DNA of 33,675 nt from Alphaproteobacteria bacterium (GCA_019240125.1 JAFAYW010000087.1:1-33675); one strand, 5' to 3'; positions 15,491-24,090 are shown, counted from the stretch's first letter. Notes: generated from the letters alone by a model not told the origin. Made by a program: numbers and translations.

Positions 15491-16141
15491 TCAGGCCGTC
15501 ACCCGTTTATACACCCCGGCAGAACCCGGCGCATGCGTCATGGCCTGCCGCATACGCGGAGAATTGGGCGATGAATGTTGCTGTTGCTCCTTCCACTCGG
15601 GACTTTCAGGCACCGCCGTACTGGCAAATTCGTATACCGTGCTGTAGCCGACGGTACCTTCGATCACCCGATAGCGGCGAGCGTAGATCACACCCGGCAC
15701 CTTGCGGTAGCCGGGCACATATTCCCCATTGTACCAGGCGTTCCACTCCGCATCGACCGCCGCCGGGACGGACATGCGCCCAATCTGCAACACCGGCGCC
15801 ATGCCACGCTCCGGCATGTCCACACCGTCCGGGTAGATCTGTTCACCGACAATACGCGTCAAATTCTTTCCGATCACGGATGGCGAGACTTTCTGTCCCC
15901 ACGGTGTCCGCGGCCGGCTGGTAAACGCTGGCGTCTGCATCACCGCCACGCTTTCCAGTTCATAGCATGCGAGGTATTGCGGCCCACCCTTGACCGCCTC
16001 ATAGCGGGCCGCTGAGAGAATGCCGGGCACTGACAGCAATTCCGGCAAGTGTTCCTTATTGTACCACTCGTTGAATTCCTGCGCATGCTGGGTGTCGATA
16101 TCAACGTACACCATGAAAATTCCGCGGCCTTTTTGTGGCAT
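15491..16141 (-). CDS. Dimeric alpha/beta-barrel family protein with internal duplication (216 aa)
   Basis: Two tandem ferredoxin-like (EthD/ABM-type) halves are visible. The first has EFNEWYNKEHLPELLSVPG then AARYEAV and YLACYELES; the second has EWNAWYNGEYVPGYRKVPG then ARRYRVIEG and YSTVYEFAS. The repeated W-Y-N-x-E-x-(L/V)-P pattern marks the duplication. Such proteins act as small degradative enzymes or accessory proteins in aromatic and alkyl-ether catabolism, but no reaction can be assigned. The ATG at 16141 follows a strong AAGGAGGAG site. It lies about 210 bases upstream of the monooxygenase gene on the same strand and could be co-transcribed with it. No signal peptide. Confidence 0.82.
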   Translation of the reverse strand: MPQKGRGIFMVYVDIDTQHAQEFNEWYNKEHLPELLSVPGILSAARYEAVKGGPQYLACYELESVAVMQTPAFTSRPRTPWGQKVSPSVIGKNLTRIVGEQIYPDGVDMPERGMAPVLQIGRMSVPAAVDAEWNAWYNGEYVPGYRKVPGVIYARRYRVIEGTVGYSTVYEFASTAVPESPEWKEQQQHSSPNSPRMRQAMTHAPGSAGVYKRVTA

Positions 16142-16481
16142 CTGTCCGTCTCCTCCTTAAATCACGGCCACTCTTGCTTCATCTCGTCGGCACCCCAGCC
16201 CTCACGGCTAAACTCCGGGAGAGACAAAACATCAATAGGCGGCCGTCTTTGCCGACATCCGTCGATCCCGGGGCTGTCACGGGAAATCTTCCGCCTCATC
16301 ACGGCATACCGCAATAAAGTTTGGGCGCAGCATTCCTCTGTGGAACAAGGCGCGCCACTCTCGGTCGTAAAGCGTCGGCGCAAAATCAGCGAAGGCGGGC
16401 CGATTCCGGTCCGGCTCCAGCGCGAGGATCAGGACCTGATCCGGGAAGCATCGCCCGTGCCGGCATCGCCCGACGCGTGCA
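16142..16481. other. Intergenic region, no gene seen
   Basis: 340 bases between the alpha/beta-barrel gene and the first HpaI-type aldolase gene, both on the minus strand. Short frames on either strand lack ribosome sites and family-like content. No clear terminator or operator was recognised. Confidence 0.4.
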
Positions 16482-17267
16482 TCAGCTCAATTTGAGGGCG
16501 CGCAACGCCTCCGTGTCCTGGCGGGCGCCGGCCAGCACGTAGTTGGTATCGGTGCCGGCGATCACGAACCGCGCTCCGAGCTTCACCAATGTGCCCTGCA
16601 ATTCGACATTGTGACGGATGCCGCCAACCCCTAACACCTTGTTGTGCGCCTTGCAGGCGGCCGCGACGCGCTCGTAGGCGGCTCTCAGGCGGGGATGATC
16701 GACCTGCCCGGGAATGCCAAGATCGGTGGTCAGGTCGCCCGAGCCGATCAGCAACACATCAAGGCCATCGACCTGCGCGATGGCTTCGCAATTCTCGATG
16801 GCCTCGGCGGTCTCGAGCATGACGATGACCGCTGTTTCGGCGTTGAGCTTGGGGTTCAACTCGGCAAGCGGCACCGCCCGATAACCGAGCGCCGGCCCCA
16901 GCCCCATGACCGAGCGTTTCCCGAGCGGCGGAAACCGGCAAGCGGCGACGATCGCCTCGGCCTGGGCGCGAGTGTTCACGTCGGGAAGGATGACCCCATG
17001 GGCGCCGCCATCGAGCACCCGGCTCATCCATTGTGGATCATGGCTCGGTGTCCGGACCAGCGGCGTAATGCCGATTCCGATCGAGGCGGCGCAGATCGTC
17101 GACGTCGTCTCGATCGAATACGGCGCATGCTGCATGTCGACATAGAGAGCGTCGTAGCCGCCAGCCTTCGCTACCATCGCGATATCGACCGATCGCGCCA
17201 GACGCAGGTTCATGCACAGCACGAGTTCGCCAGCGGCGAATTTTTCCTTCATCGACTTTTCGGGCAT
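16482..17267 (-). CDS. HpcH/HpaI-family aldolase, copy 1
   Basis: 261 residues of the class II (metal-dependent) pyruvate aldolase/HpcH-HpaI family, which cleaves or forms C-C bonds with pyruvate or glyoxylate. Signatures are the strand LYVDMQHAP (catalytic His position), PLVRTP (substrate-binding Arg), VMLETAEAIENCE (metal-ligand Glu) and LLIGSGDLTTDLG (metal-ligand Asp). The usual Glu before the catalytic His is Gln here (DMQH, not DMEH). The ATG at 17267 is chosen because GGAGGAAACAACCC stands directly before it, rather than the in-frame upstream start at 17294. A paralogue lies immediately upstream in the same orientation. Likely a cytoplasmic enzyme of ketoacid or aromatic breakdown; the substrate is not predictable. 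Confidence 0.9.
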   Translation of the reverse strand: MPEKSMKEKFAAGELVLCMNLRLARSVDIAMVAKAGGYDALYVDMQHAPYSIETTSTICAASIGIGITPLVRTPSHDPQWMSRVLDGGAHGVILPDVNTRAQAEAIVAACRFPPLGKRSVMGLGPALGYRAVPLAELNPKLNAETAVIVMLETAEAIENCEAIAQVDGLDVLLIGSGDLTTDLGIPGQVDHPRLRAAYERVAAACKAHNKVLGVGGIRHNVELQGTLVKLGARFVIAGTDTNYVLAGARQDTEALRALKLS

Positions 17268-17460
17268 GGGTTGTTTCCTCCTCCGCCTCGTCATCCCGGG
17301 GGCCGCAGGCGGCGAGCCCGGCTCAGGAGAGCGGCATTATCGGACGCGCAAGGCGGCCGTCAAATTGTCGATGCACTGGGAGTGCGCCGGTTGCAGGTTC
17401 GCCGCCACGCGGCGCCTGGATGCGGAATGTCCAACGACATCGGTGGCGCGGCAGTTCTGC

Positions 17461-18255
17461 TCAGCCGCCCGGATGCACCTTGCGCAGGAAACTGGTGCGT
17501 GAGTTCGCCCCCGCCATCATGAACTGCGCATCCTGGCCGGACAGGATGAAACGGGCGCCGATTTCGACGTAGCGCGGCATCAGTTGCTCGTTATAGACGC
17601 CGGCTCCACCGGGAAATTTGTTGTGCTTTTTGCAGGCGGCAACCATCGTCCGATAAGCCTCCACGACGCGTTCATTACCGAAATCGCCGTGAATTCCCAT
17701 CTCGGCGCATAGATCGTTGGTGCCGATCAACAACACGTCGACCCCCGGCACCGCCGCGATCTCGTCGGCATTGGCGATGGCGGTCGGCGTCTCCAGCATC
17801 ACCACGGTCAGGTTCGCGGCATTGAGCGCGGACGCGGCCTCGCCGCTCGATGCCGAGCGCAACCCGTAATGCGGGCCGATACCGCCCATCGAGCGATGCC
17901 CGATCGGTGGGTACTTCAGCCGGTCGACGACTTCGCGGGCTTCTGCCGCTGAATCGACATGCGGCATCACGATGCCCAGGGCACCGTTGTCGAGCGCACG
18001 CGTCGCGATCGAATACTCACCGTTCGGTACACGCGCGATTGGCGCGATACCGGCATCGAGCGCCGCCGTTGAAATCTGGGCGCATGCTTCGAGCGACATG
18101 ACGCCATGTTCCATATCGAGGAACAGCCAGTCGAACCCGGCGACCGCCATTGCCTTGGCGATCTCGACGCTGCGGGTCAGGCGGATGCCCACCCCAAGCG
18201 ATAAATGACCTTGTTCGAGCCTTTCGCGAGCGACGTTTCGCACCGTGGCGGCCAT
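17461..18255 (-). CDS. HpcH/HpaI-family aldolase, copy 2
   Basis: 264 residues with the same family signatures in order: LFLDMEHGVMS (with the standard Glu-His pair), IARVPN (Arg), VMLETPTAIANADE (metal Glu) and LLIGTNDLCAEMG (metal Asp). The ATG at 18255 has AAGGGAG upstream at good spacing. It is clearly homologous to the downstream copy but strongly diverged, and differs at the catalytic-loop Glu, so the pair are old paralogues rather than a recent duplication. The two genes are about 190 bases apart and may form one transcript. Different substrates or a hetero-oligomer are both possible (inference). Confidence 0.9.
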   Translation of the reverse strand: MAATVRNVARERLEQGHLSLGVGIRLTRSVEIAKAMAVAGFDWLFLDMEHGVMSLEACAQISTAALDAGIAPIARVPNGEYSIATRALDNGALGIVMPHVDSAAEAREVVDRLKYPPIGHRSMGGIGPHYGLRSASSGEAASALNAANLTVVMLETPTAIANADEIAAVPGVDVLLIGTNDLCAEMGIHGDFGNERVVEAYRTMVAACKKHNKFPGGAGVYNEQLMPRYVEIGARFILSGQDAQFMMAGANSRTSFLRKVHPGG

Positions 18256-18558
18256 GGTTTTCTCCCTTGGATTGTCAGAATATTCGCTGCCGTGGCGTCG
18301 TGCCGCCAGAGACGTGAGCTGGCGATGCGAGCGCCATCAACTGGCCAAGCTGGATGTCGACGATAAAGCGGGTCGGGGGACGTGGCCAGGGGGAGTTCAT
18401 GAAGGCTGGGTGGAACTGAGGGGGCTCACAACCAGGGCTGCTGCCCGCCTCAGACCGCGCTGTGAATCTTCAACATGTAGGAATCACAGCGCCTTTACGC
18501 TCCAACACGACGGCTCGCACAGCGCAAGCATCTTGTTTCCAGGGTGGAGGCGGGCACT
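18256..18558. other. Intergenic region, no gene seen
   Basis: About 300 bases between the second aldolase gene and the 3' end of the beta-rich protein gene, both on the minus strand. No credible gene. The aldolase promoter presumably lies next to 18256 but was not identified. Confidence 0.35.
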
Positions 18559-19572
18559 TCAGGTCAGAGTCGCGACCGAAATATGCGGCCAGACCAGACC
18601 GTTGAACACGAGAAGAACGCGTTGCGTGTACTGCAATTGAAGGAACGTAGTGCCATCCGGATTCTTTACCGTCTCAATCCAGAATATTGCGGTCGTCGCC
18701 AGGACGTTGGCGTTGAACCCCGTGGACACTCCGCCGGACAGGAACTCTATGCTTGCAATGCCCCCGCCGGCCGTCGCATGAGCCGGCAGCGGTCCTCCTG
18801 GCGGCGGCATCAGGGTGGGATCCGATGCGATGATCAGCACCGTCGTTTCTATGATGCTCTGACCCGCGATGACGTTCTGAAGCAGCAGGTTCGGATTGGT
18901 CAAGACGGCTTGGGTTAAGCCGTGCACACTGGCGGGCGGCGTTCGCGATGTGGTGACATTTGTGAGGACTTCCTCCGGGAAATGCACCAACCCCGTGGTT
19001 CCGTCATCCGGACTTCCGACCTGGAAGGGCGTGATGGTCGTGTTGGCGATCAACGGCGACGGTGCGGTAAATACGACGCCTTCAAGATTGATGGTCGTGC
19101 CGTGGGGTATCGATCCCATCCGCACGACGCTTCCCGGCGCGGCCGGATTGGTGGTGCTGGGAACGTTTATCCAAACACCTGGCTCGAAATGCTGTCCGAC
19201 ACCGCTGATGCTGTCCGTCACCTGCTGCAAGTAAGCGATGCCGCCGAGCAGGATGTCCTTTTGCAATGCCCCTCTGTTGGCGATGCCGACGTTCGGCTGG
19301 GCCCCGGTGATATCCGTGAAATCGAGCGTTTCCTGGGTCAGGTTGAGTTCCAGAAAGAAATCCTTCGACCCGCTTTGGCCACCGAAATTGGGCCTCCAGA
19401 TCAGATTGAAGCCCTGTCCCGACCAGCTCCTTTTAGGATTGTCCTGACCGGGTAATGCGAGCGGTAGATTGCCAACGAAACCGGCGAGAAGACCCCGTGG
19501 ATCAGGCGGCGGCGCCACTCCGGCCGGTGCGGCGACTACGTGACCAAACTTGAAATCGGTCTCAATCGACAT
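18559..19572 (-). CDS. Beta-rich protein, possibly lipocalin/nitrobindin-like heme-binding family (337 aa)
   Basis: The ATG at 19572 follows GCGGAGG at good spacing, so the gene is credible. The N-terminal half begins WSGQGFNLIWRPNF followed by FFLELNLTQETLDF, a W-x-G-x-G opening of a beta-barrel similar in style to fatty-acid-binding/nitrobindin-like folds. Conserved-looking segments are ILLGGIAYLQQVTD, FEPGVWINVPSTT and VVRMGSIPHGTT. The C-terminal half is also strand-rich and ends in FLQLQYTQRVLLVFNGLVWPH. I recall similar proteins being annotated as heme-binding in other bacteria, but no heme ligand can be identified here. No signal peptide. The gene is divergent from selB with about 370 bases between, and its function is open. 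Confidence 0.7.
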   Translation of the reverse strand: MSIETDFKFGHVVAAPAGVAPPPDPRGLLAGFVGNLPLALPGQDNPKRSWSGQGFNLIWRPNFGGQSGSKDFFLELNLTQETLDFTDITGAQPNVGIANRGALQKDILLGGIAYLQQVTDSISGVGQHFEPGVWINVPSTTNPAAPGSVVRMGSIPHGTTINLEGVVFTAPSPLIANTTITPFQVGSPDDGTTGLVHFPEEVLTNVTTSRTPPASVHGLTQAVLTNPNLLLQNVIAGQSIIETTVLIIASDPTLMPPPGGPLPAHATAGGGIASIEFLSGGVSTGFNANVLATTAIFWIETVKNPDGTTFLQLQYTQRVLLVFNGLVWPHISVATLT

Positions 19573-19944
19573 GGATGCCTCCGCAAGATTCTTCCATGGA
19601 ATTGCATGCCGTGATGCATGCCTAGCTATAAACGGTGCAACAACTTCAAGAAAAACAAGGCTTCACCGTTAACAACAAGTTGCAAAATAATGCCACGATA
19701 TCTCTGATAATTATTCAAAATCGAAATCAGTCTCTCAAGGGGTTTCTGCTATTGGACCCTAACACTTGCTGCCTACCTCTGATGGAGGCGATGATTTGCC
19801 GGGATCGGCGGTCCGTGCGATGGGAGCTGGGCATAGTTATTGGTTCCTCGAGAACACTCTGCCTGAGGCACCTCTCAACACCTGGTGTTGACCCCGCGGA
19901 CTCTGACGGCAACAGGAGCCGTCCGGAAGCGTTCAAGCCGGTAG
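19573..19944. other. Divergent AT-richer intergenic region
   Basis: About 370 bases between the beta-rich protein gene (minus) and selB (plus), with a distinctly AT-rich core (about 19620-19770), as expected for promoters. No tRNA-Sec or other RNA gene was recognised in it. A paired GCATGC motif lies at 19604-19621. Confidence 0.4.
19604..19621. promoter_or_regulatory. Paired palindrome, possible operator
   Basis: GCATGC, six bases, then GCATGC again: two self-complementary hexamers 12 bases apart centre to centre, about 32 bases upstream of the ATG at 19572 (minus strand). The position suits an operator for the beta-rich protein gene, but no regulator is known. Confidence 0.3.
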
Positions 19945-21915
19945 ATGATTGTTGGAACGGCCGGTCATATCGATCACGGAAAAACCGCGTTGGTGCGGCG
20001 GTTAACAGGGGTCGATACCGATCGCCTGAAGGAGGAGAAAGCGCGCGGCATTTCCATCGACCTGGGTTTCGCCTACCGCTCGTTTGTCGAGGGGTGCGTT
20101 ACCGGGTTTGTCGATGTGCCCGGGCACGAACGGTTCGTCCACACGATGGCGGCCGGTGCCGCCGGCATCGACTATGCGCTGCTGGTCGTGGCGGTGGATG
20201 ACGGGGTTATGCCGCAGACGCGTGAACACCTCGCTATCCTCGACCTGCTCGGTATCCGGCGCGGCGTGGTCGCCCTCAGCAAGGCCGATCTCGCCGACGC
20301 AAACCGACGTGTTGCCGCAACGGGGAACATCCGTAACGCACTGGCAGCTACCGCTCTGCGCGATGTGCCGATCCTGCCGGTCTCGGTCGTCACCGGCGAA
20401 GGCATCGGCATTTTGGAAGCTGAACTGGCGACCGCGGAGCGTCAGACCGCCGCGCGGGACAGCACCGATGCTTTCCGTCTCTCGGTCGATCGCAGCTTCA
20501 CCATGGCTGGGGCCGGTACGATCGTGACCGGTACCGTGCTGTCCGGAGGGGTTGCGGTCGCCGATCACGTTACTGTCAGTCCGTCCGGGCTGCATGCCCG
20601 TGTCCGATCGATTCATGCGCAGAACCGGCCGACTGAACGGGCGGCAGTGGGGCAGCGATGCGCCCTTAACCTTGCGGGAGACCGGATTTCCAAGGATGCG
20701 ATCGGTCGCGGCGATTTTATTGTCGAGCACAGCCTGCACGCCCCGACCGCCCGCATCGATGTAGCGTTGCGCATGCTCGCGGGCGGGCCGAGCCCGGTGG
20801 GGCATTGGTTTCCCGCGCATCTGCATCACGCAAGCGTAAAAGTCGGCGTCCGGGTGGTGCCGCTCGGGTCAGCGATCGAGCCTGGGGCTACGGGACTGGC
20901 GCAGCTTGTTCTGCAACAGCCGGTCGCGGCGGCGATCGGCGACCGTTTTGTGCTGCGCGATGTATCGGCCCAGCGCACGATAGGCGGTGGCCGTTTCCTC
21001 GATCTTCGGGCACCGGCCCGCAAGCGGCGGACACCGGAGCGCCTGGCTGTGCTGGCGGCCCTCGCACAGTCGGATGCCGCCGGAGCCTTGAGAACGCTCC
21101 TGTCCACAGCGCCTTTTGCGGTCGATCTGACGCTGTTCGCACGCGATCGTGCCCTGTCGGCTGATACGGCCGACCAATTGTTCGGCGACAACGACGATCT
21201 GGCAAAGATCGAAGCAGGTGCTCATCGCTTTGTGCTCACCCGGGTCCGGTGGGCGCAGCTTTCGAGGAGTGTTGAGGCAGAGCTTTCGCGCTTTCATGGC
21301 GAGAACGCCGATCTTACGGGGGTTGGCCGAGAGCAGCTGAGGCTGCGGGTCAACCGGAATTTGCCGCCTGATGCGTTTACCGCGCTTTTGCAGCAGAACG
21401 CCCGAGCCGGATCGATAATCCTCGACGGCGCCTTTGTTCGCCTCCCGGGACACAGGGTACGGCTGAGCGAAGGTGACGAAGCGCTGTGGTGCGTAATCGC
21501 CCCTCGCCTCGGCGGCGAACAGCGCTTTCGGCCGCCACGCATTCGCGATTTGGCCCTCTCGATGGGCCTCCCCGAACCAGAGGTCCGGCGCATCCTGCAG
21601 CTCTGCAGCCGCGTCCGGCGCGTCGACGAGATTGCTCACGACCATTTCTTCGGCAGGAGCACCACAGCGGAGATGATCCTGCTGACCCGCGAACTGGCCG
21701 AGCGATCCCCGGAGGGCATAATCACCGTGGCGGCGCTGCGCGATACATTGGGCAACGGCCGTAAAGTCGCGATTCAGATCCTGGAATTCTTCGACCGTCA
21801 CGGGATCACCACGCGACAGGGCGATCTACGCTGGATCAATCCGCGTCGGCTGGACCTCTTCCTCGACGAGGACGCAATCGCGTTGAACGGTACCGCTCAG
21901 GGGCTGCCGCGCTGA
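19945..21915 (+). CDS. selB: Selenocysteine-specific elongation factor SelB
   Basis: A 656-residue translational GTPase that delivers selenocysteinyl-tRNA to UGA codons marked by a SECIS hairpin. The GTPase domain shows the P-loop GHIDHGKT (7-14), the switch-1 region KARGISIDLGF, DVPGHE (57-62) and SKAD (112-115). EF-Tu-like domains 2 and 3 follow, with FTMAGAGTIVTGTVLSG near residue 190. The C-terminal 250 residues have the winged-helix character that binds the SECIS RNA, ending LEFFDRHGITTRQGDLRWI. The length suits SelB. The start at 19945 has a weak ribosome site, but the protein begins MIVGTAGHIDHGKT exactly as in the family. The neighbouring formate dehydrogenase gene with in-frame TGA is its obvious client. 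selA, selC and selD are not in this window. Confidence 0.96.
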   Translation: MIVGTAGHIDHGKTALVRRLTGVDTDRLKEEKARGISIDLGFAYRSFVEGCVTGFVDVPGHERFVHTMAAGAAGIDYALLVVAVDDGVMPQTREHLAILDLLGIRRGVVALSKADLADANRRVAATGNIRNALAATALRDVPILPVSVVTGEGIGILEAELATAERQTAARDSTDAFRLSVDRSFTMAGAGTIVTGTVLSGGVAVADHVTVSPSGLHARVRSIHAQNRPTERAAVGQRCALNLAGDRISKDAIGRGDFIVEHSLHAPTARIDVALRMLAGGPSPVGHWFPAHLHHASVKVGVRVVPLGSAIEPGATGLAQLVLQQPVAAAIGDRFVLRDVSAQRTIGGGRFLDLRAPARKRRTPERLAVLAALAQSDAAGALRTLLSTAPFAVDLTLFARDRALSADTADQLFGDNDDLAKIEAGAHRFVLTRVRWAQLSRSVEAELSRFHGENADLTGVGREQLRLRVNRNLPPDAFTALLQQNARAGSIILDGAFVRLPGHRVRLSEGDEALWCVIAPRLGGEQRFRPPRIRDLALSMGLPEPEVRRILQLCSRVRRVDEIAHDHFFGRSTTAEMILLTRELAERSPEGIITVAALRDTLGNGRKVAIQILEFFDRHGITTRQGDLRWINPRRLDLFLDEDAIALNGTAQGLPR

Positions 21916-22928
21916 TCCTGCTCAGCTTCTGCGAGGTTGGAGGGTGTCGAGAAGCGAAATGAGATATCGGGGCGTGCCGCCGATTGATCGCCGACTCCCA
22001 GCATCGACACCCGTAGCATCGCACTGCCGGCTATCGTGGCGATTGCGGCGGCGGTGGACAAGGCACCGCGCCGCCGCCCCAGCAGTGCAGAGGCCGCCAG
22101 CAATCCGAGCGGCAGTAAAACACCCAGACCCTTTGCTCCCAGTTTCTCGGCGATGCCGGAAGGAGACTGGAATGCGGCCTCCACCCCCTTGCGGTAGTAC
22201 GTCCGGTGCGCAATCGTCCCCGCCACGGCTTCCACGGCCAGGGCACCCGCCGTGATCGCCTGGAGCTTGCCGCGCACCCCCGGGTCAATTTCTCCAAGCG
22301 TCAGGGCAGCGGCCGCAGATGCCATCGAGGATGCGCCGTAGCGAACCGCAAGCGCCTCTGGCGCGGCGGCCCACACCGGGGTGCTCGTCGCCGACATCAA
22401 AGACGCGGTGTAGGTGGCAAGTACCGCTCCGGCCAACGCTTCGGGCACTGCCGCGAAGCGCGCGACGCTCTGCAGCCGCTGGTTTGCGCCCCAGACATCG
22501 CTGGCGGCCTGGGCAGCGGCGGACAAGACGCTGAAGCCCGAGTAGTTCATCAGGACCCAGGTGCCGATCGACATCGGCGACGTGCCCTTGGCGACCCGCA
22601 GCATGTTGTAGAACCGTTTGGGCGTCCGGAGATCGTAGATCAGCAGCGGTGCACCCAGTATTGGCGCGGCCAGGGCCAGGTATCGGCTGCGCCGCTCGAC
22701 ACGGCGCAGCGATGATTGTCCGGTGGTTGCGGCGAGTACCGACAGGACCGCGGCCGCACCCGAAAGGCCGGCGAGAAAAATATAGGTGCCCACAATGCCG
22801 TTCTCGAACGGCGCCGGCTTTAGCTGGGAGCGCCCGTGGTAGGTCGTGCCGTCGTAGTGGTGGAAACGATCGAGCGCCGATCCATGCGGCATCACCCGCT
22901 GTTCGCGGAGCGTGACGATCTTGGCCAT
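21897..22928 (-). CDS. nrfD: NrfD/PsrC-like polytopic membrane subunit of formate dehydrogenase
   Basis: 343 residues with about eight hydrophobic segments (the first being GIVGTYIFLAGLSGAAAVLSV, the last in ALSTAAAIATIAGSAML), characteristic of NrfD/PsrC quinone-interacting anchors. The segment RYLALAAPILGAPLLIYDL, followed by a Thr-Pro-Lys-Arg-Phe motif, is typical of the family. The ATG at 22928 follows GGGAG; the gap after the beta-subunit stop is five bases, so the genes are co-transcribed. In complexes of this type it would anchor the Fe-S and catalytic subunits to the inner membrane and pass electrons to quinone. Its 3' end overlaps the 3' end of the convergent selB by 19 bases. Confidence 0.87.
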   Translation of the reverse strand: MAKIVTLREQRVMPHGSALDRFHHYDGTTYHGRSQLKPAPFENGIVGTYIFLAGLSGAAAVLSVLAATTGQSSLRRVERRSRYLALAAPILGAPLLIYDLRTPKRFYNMLRVAKGTSPMSIGTWVLMNYSGFSVLSAAAQAASDVWGANQRLQSVARFAAVPEALAGAVLATYTASLMSATSTPVWAAAPEALAVRYGASSMASAAAALTLGEIDPGVRGKLQAITAGALAVEAVAGTIAHRTYYRKGVEAAFQSPSGIAEKLGAKGLGVLLPLGLLAASALLGRRRGALSTAAAIATIAGSAMLRVSMLGVGDQSAARPDISFRFSTPSNLAEAEQDQRGSP

Positions 22929-22933
22929 CGTGT

Positions 22934-23830
22934 TTACTCCCGGCGCGACAGGATTGCGGCGGCGGCGACCGCCAGGCCGGCGACTGCCATCAAGCCGCTG
23001 AGTAGACTGGGCGCGACCCGACGTGACGGTCGTGTCGGTGCCACTGGCAGATTGTAAACCTCGGGCCGCGCAGTCAGGAGAAAGAAGGCATTGAGGTGCC
23101 CGAGCCCGCCGGTCGCGCCAGGCGAATTCGGAACTCCATAGAGATACGCGTTGCTCACGCCGAGATCGTGCAAATGGATAACCCGCTCGGCAGCGTGCCG
23201 CTGAAGTTCCGCGACTTCGCCAAACTGTATGGAATCGGTCGGGCAGGATTTGGCGCAGGCTGGTTCAAGACCGCCTTTCAGGCGGTCATAGCAAAGCGTG
23301 CATTTATGGGCCTTGCCGTCATTTGAACCGATGTCGACCACACCGAACGGACAGGCCGGCACGCAGTAGCCACACCCGTTGCATATATCCTGCTGCACGA
23401 CGACGGTGTCGAACTCGGTTTTGAACAGCGCGCCGGTGGGGCAGGCTTCGAGACAAGGCGCATTATGGCAGTGCTTGCACACATCGCTCAGCATCAGCCA
23501 ACCGCTCTGGAACGGCGCTTCCCGGGTGGCGCGCACCCCGCCATTGCCGCTCGTTTCGACGAAGGCGACGTGCCGCCAGGAGTTCGCCGAGAGCGCCCCG
23601 GTGTTGTCGTAGCTGTGGCCGGTCAGGCCGAGATTGTCAGCGGGTAGGTTGTTCCATTCCTTGCACGCCACCTCGCAGGCCTTACAGCCGATGCAAACCG
23701 TTGTGTCGGTAAAGAATCCATAAGACTTGCCGGGCTCGATGCGGACGCCGGCGGTCAACTCGGACTCGTCGGGAATGACCCGTTCGAGCGTGGATTGCGC
23801 AAATTCCTGCGCGCGGGGGCTTACGTACAC
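22934..23830 (-). CDS. Formate dehydrogenase iron-sulfur (beta) subunit
   Basis: 298 residues with four 4Fe-4S cluster motifs: CIGCKACEVAC (46-56), CKHCHNAPCLEACP, CNGCGYCVPACP, and the split CTLC...CAKSC. This is the pattern of FdnH/FdoH-type electron-transfer subunits. A single hydrophobic helix near the C-terminus (LLSGLMAVAGLAVAAAAIL) probably tethers it to the membrane, as in FdnH. The start is a GTG at 23830, overlapping the 3' end of the small upstream gene (stop at 23821-23823). It would carry electrons from the selenocysteine/molybdenum catalytic subunit to the NrfD-like anchor encoded five bases downstream. Confidence 0.93.
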   Translation of the reverse strand: MYVSPRAQEFAQSTLERVIPDESELTAGVRIEPGKSYGFFTDTTVCIGCKACEVACKEWNNLPADNLGLTGHSYDNTGALSANSWRHVAFVETSGNGGVRATREAPFQSGWLMLSDVCKHCHNAPCLEACPTGALFKTEFDTVVVQQDICNGCGYCVPACPFGVVDIGSNDGKAHKCTLCYDRLKGGLEPACAKSCPTDSIQFGEVAELQRHAAERVIHLHDLGVSNAYLYGVPNSPGATGGLGHLNAFFLLTARPEVYNLPVAPTRPSRRVAPSLLSGLMAVAGLAVAAAAILSRRE

Positions 23831-24090
23831 GACGCGGGTCCTGGCGTGACCCCGGGCGCGATCTCGGGCGCGAGATCGATATCGATCCTTTCCGCTACGT
23901 TGGCCAGCACGTTGTCACCCCGCCGGTATTTTACCCGCACGCGAGCCTGCCGTGCCGCTAAGGCCGCGATCTGCGCCGGCTCGGACGATGCGTTCGGGGC
24001 AAGCGTGAATAAATGCGTGGCGCCGTGATGTTCGACCATCTGGAACCGACTTTCCTGCGCGATGGTGATTGTTCCGCGCATCGTGGGCAT
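23821..24090 (-). CDS. Small conserved-looking protein upstream of the beta subunit (89 aa)
   Basis: The frame is kept open right up to, and overlaps by about ten bases, the beta-subunit start, which supports translational coupling. The sequence reads like a small beta-strand protein (GTITIAQESRFQMVEHHGATHLF, then ARVRVKYRRGDN), soluble and without signal peptide. Start either at ATG 24090 or ATG 24081; neither has a strong ribosome site. It is the first gene of the minus-strand formate dehydrogenase group, divergent from the catalytic subunit gene. It may be an assembly or cofactor-insertion helper; that is inference from position only. Confidence 0.62.
   Translation of the reverse strand: MPTMRGTITIAQESRFQMVEHHGATHLFTLAPNASSEPAQIAALAARQARVRVKYRRGDNVLANVAERIDIDLAPEIAPGVTPGPASCT

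Noticed and set aside
19573..19944. tRNA-Sec (selC) gene upstream of selB
   Set aside because: No extended acceptor stem, TCA anticodon arm or GTTCGA-type T-loop could be found here or in the other gaps around the selenium locus.
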